Shown: piece by piece, positions 23,944 to 37,326 of the stretch
Numbering within the stretch: position 1 is the first letter of the stretch
Layout: each line of letters starts with the position of its first letter
The notes under the pieces: generated by a model
What the model was told of the DNA's origin: nothing
The model's input: the letters and a program-made list of their open reading frames with translations, nothing else
Databases searched by the model: none
Translations under genes and position numbers: made by a program
Source: Dioscorea cayenensis subsp. rotundata
Lineage: Eukaryota > Streptophyta > Magnoliopsida > Dioscoreales > Dioscoreaceae
DNA: 64,000 nt
Assembly: GCF_009730915.1 (NCBI RefSeq)
Contig: NC_052474.1
Location: 717,501 to 781,500, forward strand
Direction: 5' to 3'

Positions 23944-26900
23944 GGTAACTTCTTATCATCTGAGATTTAGACTTCTGATAACAACAATTAAGACCTTGTG
24001 ATATTTGATTCTTTTGTTAGTTCCACCTAAAGGATGGGCCATACTATGTGCCCAATTGTGGCTTTCATTAGGCTGGGGTGCCTGTCATGTTTTGTGATTG
24101 AGATAGCAAATAACATCACAAAACAGATAACTGAGATGCTTAGATCCTTTTTTTTCTTGCATCATTTAATGATGTGCTACTTTATCTATTTTTATATGGT
24201 ACTAATGATCCTAATCCAACCTTAAGCTTGAAATTTATATGGTCCCATTTATTTAATATGGTATAATACTCTGAATGCATGGTGTAGGAGCTCATTGCTT
24301 GTTAGTAGACAATTACAAGGTAAGATGATTTGCTGATTGATGTTGCTAATTAATTAGGAGGTCAAATCTTGGTCCTATATTTTTCTTCTATCTAGTGGAC
24401 AATTACAAGGTATTGTTTCACAATTAGTGCATCAAGAAATTTCATTTGCACTTGTATGCTATTGGGATTTATTTGTTTAATTCAGCAAGACATGTCGACT
24501 CCCAATTTTCATTTTCAACTGATAGTTGTTTGTCTGAGTTCAGAATCTGGTGAACTGATTACTGAACTCGATTATGTCTGTCATCTACCAATAATACTGT
24601 TTAGTATGCTTATTTTCCTGCTTTGTTTCTGGCTTTTGTGTTTTAGCCTGATGTGCATCTCTCCCCAGCTTTGAGCCTCTGGTTTTTGGTTGGCCAGCCA
24701 GTCCCTCCCAAGATGCCAATGAACATCTCTCTCTCTCTCTTTCTCTCTCTCTTTAACATGATAGGAATAGCTAAGGCTGGTATTATATCCCCCATCCATA
24801 TCCCTGCTACCTCAAGATATTCAGCATGTTGATCATCATATTTGTTAGAAAAATCTAGTGCCACATCATTATAAGACCAATGCACACCACACAAATCATC
24901 CAAAGTGATACACACAAGCCCACGGCCGTTGTTTAGACTGTGATCCAACTCTCTCCTGCTGCACACATTGCTTGAACATCCCACCCCCACCGTAAGTGGA
25001 TGGGCATAACCTTGTATGCTTTATTGGCATGCTTTTGTGGTGACCATGAGAGAAGCCTTTACATGCCCAGCCAACCAAGCCCTCTCAAAAGATACGCTTG
25101 GTCTTTTTTGCCACAATTTTAAGCCAGGCAAAAGATTTCATGTCTCTCCCTCCCCTTGTTCCACTAAAGCTGTGGTGCTTACTCTGCTGCCTTTTGATAC
25201 CCGGAAAGTCAAATGGGTCATCCATTCACAAGCTCGAAAAAGATTCACCCCCCTCCCTCCTTCCAATCCCCATTTTGCATATCCCCTACTCATCCTCTCT
25301 TTTCTCTCCACCCCCTCCCTTTTTTTAACTTTTGTTGCTCTCGAATATTTTCCCGGCTTAGATGTGTTAGCCCAATTATGCTTATCCAGCCATTTCCCAA
25401 TGCCTTCTCCTTTCCTAGCCAATACTTTTTTTCTTCTATTTTTTTTATTTTTTTCCAATATCATTTTTTTCTTTTGGTTTGATTTGATTTTATAGAGCAC
25501 ATACACTTCTACCGTATTACGTCCTTCCTTTTTATCACTGTAGAACAAGTTCCTTGCCAACCATTCACGTTATAGAGGTTCAAAAGTAGATTCTAGTTGG
25601 TTGATGGATTACCATTTCATTTAAATTTCTTACAAACATTTGCCAGGTCAGGTAGAGAACAATAATGATGAGAGTCACAAGTATATGTATTTCTAATGTT
25701 TCAATTTAAAAAAAAGGGTAGAAAAAAAAAATTATATGATGTACTTTCTAAAGTGAGCTTTTGATCATTTTTTTTACTACAAAGGCATCATCATGTATAT
25801 GGTGCAATAATTGTTAGAAATTGTCCTTTCCACGAATCTTGTAGTGTGAAGAAATTCCTTAATTGTAGATTAAAAAATTATATTCTACTCCAACGTAGCT
25901 AAATGTATCTCGGTCTGATAGAGAGCTAGACACTGTTGTCCATAGTACTTGTTTGCTTTTGCTGCATTGTAATCATCGAAGTTGTCATCCGATTTTTCTT
26001 TTTCTTTTTTTTTTTAATGTTCACTTTAATGCTTTAAAAAGTGTTCTCAATAATGCTAACTTATCCGGACTGCAGTTGTGTGGCCCTTCCAAATTTATTG
26101 TCTCAGAGTACGTGTGGTCTCTCTTCATGGGAGGAAAGCTTGGTTTGAACTTTGAATCTGTGTTAGTACACCATAAAAGCTTGCTTTTCTTCCTTGATAA
26201 ATTAATAATAAAAGAGCACAGAGGTTTGTTTTCTTGTGTTTCTAATGGTGGTAAACAAAAATAAAATGAGATATAGAATATGTATATATATATATAGCTG
26301 AATAATTAGGAATCAGCTAAACATCTGGTCCTCTTTAGGGGTGGAGTATGATGATTTAGTGGTCCAATGGGCATTCAGAACTGATGAATTTCCAGGTCTC
26401 GTGAAAAGCCAAAGTATGGTTTGGTGGTCCGAGTGATACTCGTTGCAAGAGACATGAGAAATTTAGTGTTGATTTTTTATCAACTCTTGATGATAATCAG
26501 ACTTTTCCTTTCAATGTCCATGTTGCAATGTCTGCCTCTGGTCCCTCTTTGTGACATTTGCCGACATTTTTTATCAGTCCATTTTTGGTACATGCTCTAA
26601 TAAAGCATGTTGCTTATAGTAGTAACACATTCACGGTTTATGCATATAATTCTTATAATTTCTAGCCACTTTGCAAAGTTTATACTGTTTTTTTATTATT
26701 GTTGTTATTGAAGAGGCTGATTATGTTTTTCAAAAAGAGAAAAGGTGGTTGTTACATAGATGAGCAGAGAAAAGGAGGGCACCGACGATTCAAATGGCTT
26801 ATTGTTGGTATAGCTTTATATGCAAAGATAGGACCATGAATATATATATATATATATATAATATTGTTCAATATCATTTGGCTTAACACTGTCATTAAAA

Positions 26901-27802
26901 TCTATAGTGCATTGTTTACAGAGTAACAACTCTTCTATATTTACGTATATTTTTTAGTGTCTTCAGTGCTGGGCTGCCTAACTCAATTATATTATACAAA
27001 ATAGATTTAAAATTATTATTATTATTATTTATATGTATTAGAATTTGAATGTGTTAAAGTTTTTTCCGAGTATATTTAAAATTTTAGTGTGAAAAACTTG
27101 TTATATATATGATGAGTAAAAAAGAGTAGAGTTAGTTTTTGTGTAAATCTTTTCATTTCTCTCTTTTAATCTTCATTGTTTGTAGAACCCAACAACACTC
27201 TGCATGCATTTCTTTTCTCTTTAAAGCCATCTAATGTTCTCCTTCCCTAAGTGTATAAAATATCATTACCCCAAGGAGGATAGAACCAAACAAATACTTC
27301 AAATAGCATCCCATATAAAAGTAGATGTGACTTCCACTAACTAGTATTTATAGATTCCTGGTGATCTCTTTTTGGCAAAAGAAAGCAACACACTCATTGT
27401 ACAGCATCTATAGACACACCCCTGAAGACACATACTATATAATTTATTTTCTACCCCAACAACAAAGAAAAAGGCAAGCAAATAGAGAGTAGAGTTGTGT
27501 GTCTAGACCATGAAAAGACAAATTAAGTGTGACTAAGAACTTGGACAAAAAATTGTATGGCTTTGAAACGGCCACTAGTTATTATCCTTCACTAGAACCA
27601 CATGCTTCTGCAACCCAAACTTCTTTTGACATGAATGGAAGCCTGAGGTTCTCCTTCTTTCTCTTGATTCTTTCATCAAATTCATTGTCTTTAGGACACT
27701 TAGTAGTTGGCGTGCAGGGTGTGCCTTTCTTTCAATGCATTGCCAAATCAAACACAGCATTCCATACGAAACAGCTGTATGTTTGTTCTACGTGTCAAAT
27801 GA

Positions 27803-27852
<50 letters not shown>

Positions 27853-28280
27853 CTCCATGTACGACCATCCATCCTCTCCAACTTTTAACCAGATGAGACA
27901 CCCAATGATTTACTGCCACGTTGGATCGATGTTCTCAACATAATAAGCACGGACTGCTCCATTTGAAATAGCATTTGGGTTTGCATCGGACATGATACAC
28001 ATATATAAAGATATTGTTCTATACGGCACTTGTTGTTGGATTCCAAATATGAGGGAACTCATGATTTGTAGTTGTATTATATATAAAATAAAAATAAAAC
28101 ACAATGAGATTTATCTTTTCATCAGTTGTACGTACCTTTTTTCAACTATATATAAATAAATAATTAAATAAAAATATTGCATTGCATCCTTGATTAGTCT
28201 CTCATATATATATATATATATATTATTATAATAATTACATTAAGGTTTGAGGAGTTGTTAAAGAATCTATGGAGCAGGAG
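23944..28280. other. long gene-poor interval
   Basis: I recognise no gene in these 4.3 kb. It contains CT microsatellites at about 24727-24754 and 27806-27849, several AT-dinucleotide runs (for example 26280-26298 and 26838-26861) and pyrimidine-rich stretches around 25,130-25,490. The pyrimidine-rich part opens long frames on both strands without protein-like composition. No CRISPR, rRNA, or tRNA gene was seen. Confidence 0.45.
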
Positions 28281-28284
28281 AAAC

Positions 28285-28409
28285 CACGTGTCAGCAGTCC
28301 AACATCCACACACTGACCGTGCTGCCCGAAATCTAGTTTGTTTCACCAAAATCCCAAATCATGTGGCAACCACCATCTCACCAACCAAACCTTGTTCCAC
28401 TCACACGTG
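28285..28409. promoter_or_regulatory. two G-box (CACGTG) elements upstream of the Ghd7-like gene
   Basis: CACGTG occurs at 28285-28290 (in CCACGTGTCA) and at 28404-28409 (in CACACGTGGCA), about 610 and 490 bases before the ATG. G-boxes bind bHLH/PIF and bZIP factors and are common in light- and clock-regulated promoters. Function here is inference from motif and position. Confidence 0.4.
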
Positions 28410-28780
28410 GCAAACATCTAGCCCCATTGCACAATGTTCCTTACAACAGAGAACTGCAGCTGATCTCACGGGTAGGCCAAAGTCACTGTCGGGCATGGGA
28501 ACCAGAATTCTAAATCCACATAAGAGAGCCTGAAACCACAAGTGGAGTATATATTCCAAATCCTCATCTCCTAAAAACCAAAACAAAAAATAAAAATAAA
28601 AATTAATTAATTAATTAATAGAAGCAAGAAAAAGGAAAAAAAGTAGACCAGAATAAAAGGTGGCAAAGAGTCATCCACGCATGGGGAAGTCCTCACTCTC
28701 ATATCTCTTCCTCTTCTACCATTGGTCCTCTTGTCTCCATTAAGCATCTCTCTCTCCCCCACATTTTTAACTCTCTCATC

Positions 28781-28896
28781 ATCTTCTTCTTCTTCTTCTT
28801 CTTCTTCTTCTTCCTGGCCTACTCTCTCTTCTCTCAACTCTAACTGACAGCTTCTTCTTCTTCTTCTTCTTCTTCTTCTTCTTCTTCTTCTTCTTC
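28781..28896 (+). repeat. two (CTT)n microsatellites in the likely 5' UTR of the Ghd7-like gene
   Basis: CTT repeats occupy about 28781-28813 and 28850-28896; the second runs to the base before the ATG. Pyrimidine-rich leaders are common in plant genes. Variation in length here could affect expression, but nothing in the sequence proves it. Confidence 0.85.
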
Positions 28897-30680
28897 ATGA
28901 CAACATCCATGTCAACTTCTGAACGATGTGGAGCGTCTAGTGACAAGGAAGGCACGTGCACGCACGGGTTCACTGATCTCAACCGCACTGTGCCACTGTT
29001 CCCGGAGACCAACCATGATCCAGACTCATTGCAAGAGTTTCAGTTCTTTGGGCATGATGACTCAGTTGCTTGGCTCTTCAATGAACCCAAGATTCCGGAA
29101 CCAAGAGCACCTGAAGAAAGGCCTTCTTTCAAATATTTGGATGATTTGAGGCATGCTTGCAACCCTGCACGCCTTACTTTTGATGTTTGTTTGAGCAACT
29201 CTACTAGCTCTCCTGATGTAATCCAACATCACTCTCAGCCACTTGAAGTCCCTGCAATGGGTCACCCTGCAGCTTCCACCAGCGCCACCATTGTGAGTCT
29301 TGATTTCAGCTTTTTTCCTGTCAGCTTTTACTTTCATCATCATCATCATCATCATCATCATCTTCATCTTCAGCAGCAGCAGCAGCTGCATCAATATATA
29401 TATATATATATATAGGACTAGCTAGTACTAGCTTTTTCCTTTTTTTTTTTAATTTATATTTTTTTTCTTCCCCATTCTTCTATTTCTTCTTTTTCTTTAC
29501 CTTCATAGTTTTAGTTAGTACTTAGTACAGTAGGTTGTGAGTTAAATAGTGAATGCTATGGTTAAGAGTTCTTTCTGTGAATTTCTTAAAACTTTGGTTA
29601 GTAGAGCTGTGTGTAGAGTGAGAGGCTTGTTTTTTGTTTTTTAGGGGTGTTTTTGGGGAAGCTGCGACAATGGTAGTATTAGTGTGTATATATATATACA
29701 CGTGTCTTCAGAATAAGGTCAAATACTTTATAAATAAAATTAAATATTTAGAAAGTTGTTTTTGGTTACTTTTTTTAATTTCACCATTAGTGTTGGCTTA
29801 TTTGTCCAATATTGGATCATGAACCAAAATGGCCTTTGGATAAACATTTGACTTCTCGTTCAGAAACATATATGTTTTAAACACATACCTTAAGAAACAA
29901 AATCCCATTTTCTTGTAAAGTTATATGTAGTTCATAACCTTTGTGAAGTTTACGAAAGCCAATGAATTTTTAACTGTATGTCAAACTGTCATTTAGCCAT
30001 GTCTTTTCTGTTTTTATCTTTTTTTTTTAGTAGATATTGCTTGTATAGATCTCTCCTCTCCACCACATTTTCTAGTTTGTGTGGATTAATCCATACGCAT
30101 TTCTCAATATTAATTTATACAAGAAACACTTCAAGCAACATCTTCATCTAATTAACTAAAACTATAATCTTACCAAGTTCCATTCATATTAACATATAAG
30201 CATCTTAAATCCAAACAAACACACCACTCAACCTAAACATTGTATTGATAAATCTAATGCATTATATTGAATTGTTATTTCATGTGACTGTGTTGTGCCA
30301 TTGGATATATATCCTCATGATGATAATGCCAGCTTAATTTGTATTCTTATATATATATGTAGATGTCATTCTCCGGCAGCACCTTCACCGATGCGTCAAG
30401 CGGGAATGCAAAGGAAGGCAGTGGCGTCGACGCCATGACTTCCGGGCAAGTAGGGGACCCTACAATGGAAAGAGAGGCCAAAGTAATGAGGTACAAGGAA
30501 AAGAGGAAGAAGAGGAAATATGAGAAGCAAATAAGGTATGCTTCAAGGAAGGCATATGCTGAGATGAGGCCAAGGATTAAAGGGCGCTTTGCTAAGACTC
30601 CAGAGACAAGCCAACCATCAGATCAACCTTCTTCTTATGATCATCAAGATAGACTTGATCTTGGCTGGTTCCATCCTTGA
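28897..30680 (+). CDS. CCT-domain transcription regulator, Ghd7-like
   Basis: Two exons, 28897-29292 and 30363-30680, with a GT-AG intron of 1,070 bases, encode 237 aa. Exon 2 holds a full CCT motif at residues about 169-210 ([20 protein letters not shown] then [20 protein letters not shown]), used for DNA contact and NF-Y partnership. Four further blocks match rice Ghd7 as I remember it: [15 protein letters not shown] near residue 49, LTFDVCL, the splice-junction motif [15 protein letters not shown], and a C-terminal DRLDLGWF. No B-box is present, so this is a CMF/Ghd7-type rather than CONSTANS protein. Ghd7 represses flowering in long days and affects height and grain number in rice; the same role here is inference. 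The frame is intact. Ghd7-like versus other CMF proteins is supported by the N-terminal blocks, but orthology needs a tree. Confidence 0.88.
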
Positions 30681-32800
30681 AGCTACTACCTACCAACAAG
30701 CTCGTCATCTACAAACAATGCATGAATAATTTAATGGAGGTTCAACTTAATTTTTACTTCATAATTATAGGGTGGTGGGTGGTTTTATGTGGTTTAATTT
30801 AGCTCTTTAGTTTAGTTTTTATAGGATTGAAATTAAGCTGACTTCTAGAAGTATAAATGATCTAATAAGCAAAACAGGTAGTAAGCATGCACCTGGTTTG
30901 ACCTTCTATTTTTCATTCTTTCTTCCTTGTAATTATTATTATTTTTTAATATGGTATATATTTGTGGCTCTCTTGCATGTTAAAATTTAATTTCTTTATC
31001 TTGTTATCAATTTTCTTTTCTATAAATATGTGTGTGTGTGTGTGTGTGAGATTGAGAGAGAAAAGTCATGTTGAAACTTTTAAAACATAAAAAAAAAAAT
31101 GTTTAAAACTGTGGAAAAGGAGAGGAAACGAAAAGAGAAGATTGCTTTCATGTGAAATCAGATGGCTAGATTCAAGTAAATGAATAACAAAGTTATGATG
31201 ATATTATTTAATTTTCTTCATCTTTGTTCATCTGTTTGAAGAGTAATAATCATTTGATTTGAATGTTCTTAATGATGGTAGAGGACCATTTTGAAATTTG
31301 AGGGCCAACATGGATATATTGGAGCTTAGCTTACTGACTACCACCACTAGTGAAGGGTCTTGTCCAATGAGAACAAGATAAAAAGCAAGTATCACCAGCT
31401 CAAAAAAACAAAAATTTTGTCAATATCACTTGAGCTTTTTTCAAAGTAGATTGAGAGAGTTGCTAATGTGATTATGCAATGCTGGTTTTGGATCCTTTTG
31501 AATTATTAATCACCTCACAACCCCAAACACACCATTCATCTTGAGGTGGTCCTTATTTCTCTTCATCTCAAGTTCTCAACTCAATGTGCAAGAGTACTAT
31601 TAAAAAGAAAAATAATAATAATAATAATAATAACAACAACAATAATAATAATAATAATAATAATAATGGTTGGATATTTTACACTTCATACTAATTCATC
31701 CTCAAATTTACAGGTCTATTGTTTATGAGAATAGATAATTATTCTGAAAAAAAAAAAAAGAATTTTACTTCACATAAAAATATAAAGACTTTATTTTGCA
31801 TAAACTATCTTGATATTATATTATTATTATTATTTAAAAAGAATTTATTAAATCCAAGTTATGGAATAAATATATATATATATATATCCAAAGTTTTCTT
31901 TCCGTAATAACCGTTCAATGAATATTTGTAATTATGGTAAAGTCCTCTGATCCAGACCACAAAAATAAAGTTGAAGATCTTTCTCATGGCCATAGACATA
32001 GTAGCCATTGGAGCAGCCAAGAAAGTTGATGATTGACAGGTGACAAGATCTTTCTAATGGCACAGCATGCATGAATCTCTTCAAATTTTTAAGACCATCC
32101 AATTTTCTTTTCTTTTTTTTTTTCTTTAAGGAATTAAAATATTATTTTATATAATATTAATCAAATAAGGAGATGTGAATGAATTTCTTCGAGTTTTTTT
32201 TTAAAATAATTTATTGAGTTAATAATATACATTCTCAAGCTAAAGGTTTTTTTTTTATAATGACAGTGAAATTTCTTTACTCAGGATTAAAATTTTTTAA
32301 TAAATTTTACTTTTATCACTAAATTTCAATTTGTATCAATTTAATTACTTAATTTTAATTTAATTAATTAAAAAGTAAATCAAAAAATTTCAGCCATTGA
32401 AATCCTTAATTTATTGATCGTTGAAATAAATGACAAAATTTATACTAATTAAAATTTGATGATCAAATAAAAATGAGCAAAATTTTAGTTACTTCAAAAT
32501 TTACCCACTCAAGGTAAACATGCTTACTTCTCTTCCAGGTGAGATAGAACCTACAGCAAAAATTTTAAACCGCACAATAACCACTGTGGATGATGTAAGT
32601 TTGCAACAGTATAATAAAACAAGATTAAATGAAATAACTGAATCATTCAAATGTGGGAAAGTAGCAAAGGAAAACATCAGTTCTTCAACATTAGAGTTCA
32701 ACCTGCAACACAACATGAAATGACAAAATTGACAGATGACGAACTTTTTCCAGTCTGGGTAAAATAAAATGATAGGATGAAGAAGAACAAGCACAATAGC
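30681..32800. other. spacer between the Ghd7-like and RPL15 genes
   Basis: The convergent genes leave 2.1 kb of AT-rich sequence. It includes a GT repeat (about 31029-31048), an AAT/AAC microsatellite (31611-31668), and AT runs (about 31869-31887). No ORF with protein-like composition or RNA gene was seen. Confidence 0.5.
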
Positions 32801-35081
<2,281 letters not shown>

Positions 35082-35105
35082 GGCTGCGGAGGAGCAAGCG
35101 GCGCC

Positions 35106-35113
35106 TAGGGTTT
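35106..35113 (-). promoter_or_regulatory. telo-box (AAACCCTA) in the RPL15 leader
   Basis: AAACCCTA on the minus strand, 25-32 bases upstream of the RPL15 ATG. Telo-boxes are a well-known element of plant ribosomal-protein promoters and 5' leaders. Confidence 0.6.
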
Positions 35114-35780
35114 GCTCGGAGGATGATGGCGTTCCCGGGTTATAAGCGAACCCAGGAGAGGGTTTTGGATATGAAAGATGTGAAATATTCACCGTCGGAT
35201 CTCCAGGATGACATCTGACCGTTGATACGGCTGTCACCCATGCCTCGTGATCCGTGTGCAATTGTTTCTCTTTTGATTTCAATCATAGCCGTTCATTTCA
35301 GTTTTCCTGTTGAAAATTATTATTTATTTTTTAAATGGAACCCGGTCTCGCCTTCCTTTGTTTAATTCATCTCATGGAAATTTAATCAATTTTTTTATAT
35401 TAAATAAATAAATAAAATAAAATTTTTAAAAATAATTAAAATTTCACAAAAGCTCTTTTGAATTTAAATTATGATGTGATATACACTGGCTAATTTAAGA
35501 TTTTTATGCATCCCTTGGTAAAATAAAATGTATAAATAACTCTTTGGGAAATTTAAAACTTATATTTATGAACATACTTCTTGTTTTACTTGGTAAGCCT
35601 GATACAAAGTTTCAACTTTGGGTTATTTATTAATTATTAATAAAATAAATCAAAATTAGAAAAAAAAAAATCTAAATAACTAAACAAACAAGAAAGACAG
35701 CGTTACAGACGACAACTTTGCTTTCCGCCAAGGCTGTTTCGCATGCATGCATGCATGCATGGATATGCACGTATTATTCA
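35114..35780. other. RPL15 upstream region and spacer
   Basis: The first 160 bases are GC-richer and presumably hold the RPL15 core promoter. From about 35,300 the sequence is AT-rich. A run of GCAT repeats (about 35741-35760) precedes the LINE insertion. No gene seen. Confidence 0.4.
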
Positions 35781-36362
35781 CAAGACATATTATTATTTTT
35801 TTTATTTTATTTTTTTTTGAATAAAGTGGATAAACCACAAATTTATTGAAAAGGAAAGAAACTGAAAAGCAACAAAGACTAAAAAGAAAGTGCAACAAGC
35901 ATAGGGAGTTAGTGAGTCCGTTATCCTCACCGGAGATGAGTAGAGTAAAAGCAAGGAAAGCAAAAAGAAAGATAAAGAGGAGCAATCAGGCCGTGCAAGT
36001 CAACCATATGGAGGCACGAGCCAGCTCGGAGGAGGAGGAAAGCGGACTACTCCCCGACTCGATCGGGCGCCCGATCACCGCTGCAGCAGGAGGATCCGGA
36101 GTCGAGGAAGTTTAAGGGAACGCTGATCTTCCGAGAACCCTCCGAGTCAATCAAAGAGTGGGAGTCGAATCTGCAGATGATCCAAAGAAAGAATCATATT
36201 AGCCGTATTATAAATTGTAACAGAAGTTTGTGAGCATTTTTGGTTAAAAATACGGTTGTTGCGCCAGATATTCCAAAAGATGGCTCGGGAACAGAGGTCC
36301 CAGATATTTCTGAGGGGAGAAATAATAGAGGGAATCCAATCGGGAACCCAAGACATATTATT
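35781..36362 (-). mobile_element. 5'-truncated LINE insertion with 14-bp target-site duplication
   Basis: The inserted sequence 35795-36348 is flanked by perfect repeats CAAGACATATTATT at 35781-35794 and 36349-36362. On the minus strand it starts inside the C-terminal end of LINE ORF2, with the typical block AIFWNIWRNNRIFNQK. It runs through a GC-rich 3' UTR with GGTTTATCCAC and ends in an A-rich tail next to the left repeat. Severe 5' truncation, A tail and target duplication are the marks of target-primed reverse transcription. It is too short to be active. Confidence 0.88.
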
Positions 36363-37326
36363 TAATGGAAAATTGTAATTAATTTTTATTTTTTATATTG
36401 AAAAAGTCATTAGATTATTTACCCGATTAAAAATTTAAAAATATAAACTAAATGAGGGAGAAAAATAAATTTTCAAAATTATAACAAATTCTGACTTGAG
36501 TTTTTAATATAATTTGAGTTGGATTTTTTTATTATTATTATATATATATTTTTTTGTATAAAGACTACAAGGGCATATCAAGAGACATGCAAGTATAGTG
36601 GTGCATCAATTATGGTGGCTTAACGATTTTTAAGATTTATTAACTCGGTCAAACGTCACATATAGGGGTTAGAGTCTAATTCTGTACATTCCCAACAGAA
36701 AATATTTTACGACCTAAACAGAGTTAATAAATCCCCTATCTATATAACTCTGGAGGAGAGGGAAATGATATCCTCCTAAAAGGGATTATGTGAATATTGA
36801 ATGAACAGTACTGCTATAGTATTATATATATATAATATTACAATGTATATACAATATTATAAATAATAACAGTATTGTCGACTCAGGGATTCAATCTCAT
36901 GTATTTTATGGTGAAATTTAGAATATATATTTTTAAAAAGTAATTTTTTAATTTATTTTTTTTATAAATTAGAGATACTTAATAGATTTTGTTTATCACA
37001 ATTTATCCATTCGCCAAAACATTTGTATTTTGAAATTCTTATTCTAGTTTATCCACATCCTTTAATTTTTTAAATAAAACGAGAAACTAAAAGAAAAAAA
37101 ATGCCACATTTGTTAAGAACGTGACACCTCGCTAATATCGAACATCGTGCCGTATCATCAAGGGTTGCATTTCCTTAATTTAAATTAAAATTTTAAAAAT
37201 AATACATCATTATCTTTATAATAATAATAATAAAAAATATATATATATATATATAAATGATTAGATAGTGCTTATATAAAAAGGGATTAATAGAACGAAG
37301 AGAGAACAAAGAAAGCGCTGTGAAAG
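36363..37326. other. AT-rich spacer upstream of the 37.3-kb gene
   Basis: No ORF or element recognised. The stretch is more than 70% A+T by eye, with AT and AAT repeats near 36,830, 37,210 and 37,240. The promoter of the next gene must lie at its right end. Confidence 0.4.

Noticed and set aside
25016-25560. Overlapping ORFs of 80-160 codons on both strands
   Set aside because: Pyrimidine-rich sequence makes stops rare; composition is Pro/Ser/Phe or Lys/Arg/Glu runs without any domain.
28607-29012. Glu/Lys/Arg-run ORFs on the minus strand
   Set aside because: They are translations of CTT microsatellites.
28897-29415. Extension of the Ghd7-like exon 1 into a His-rich tail
   Set aside because: The His run is a CAT microsatellite in the intron after a good GTGAGT donor; splicing to 30363 restores the known family junction.
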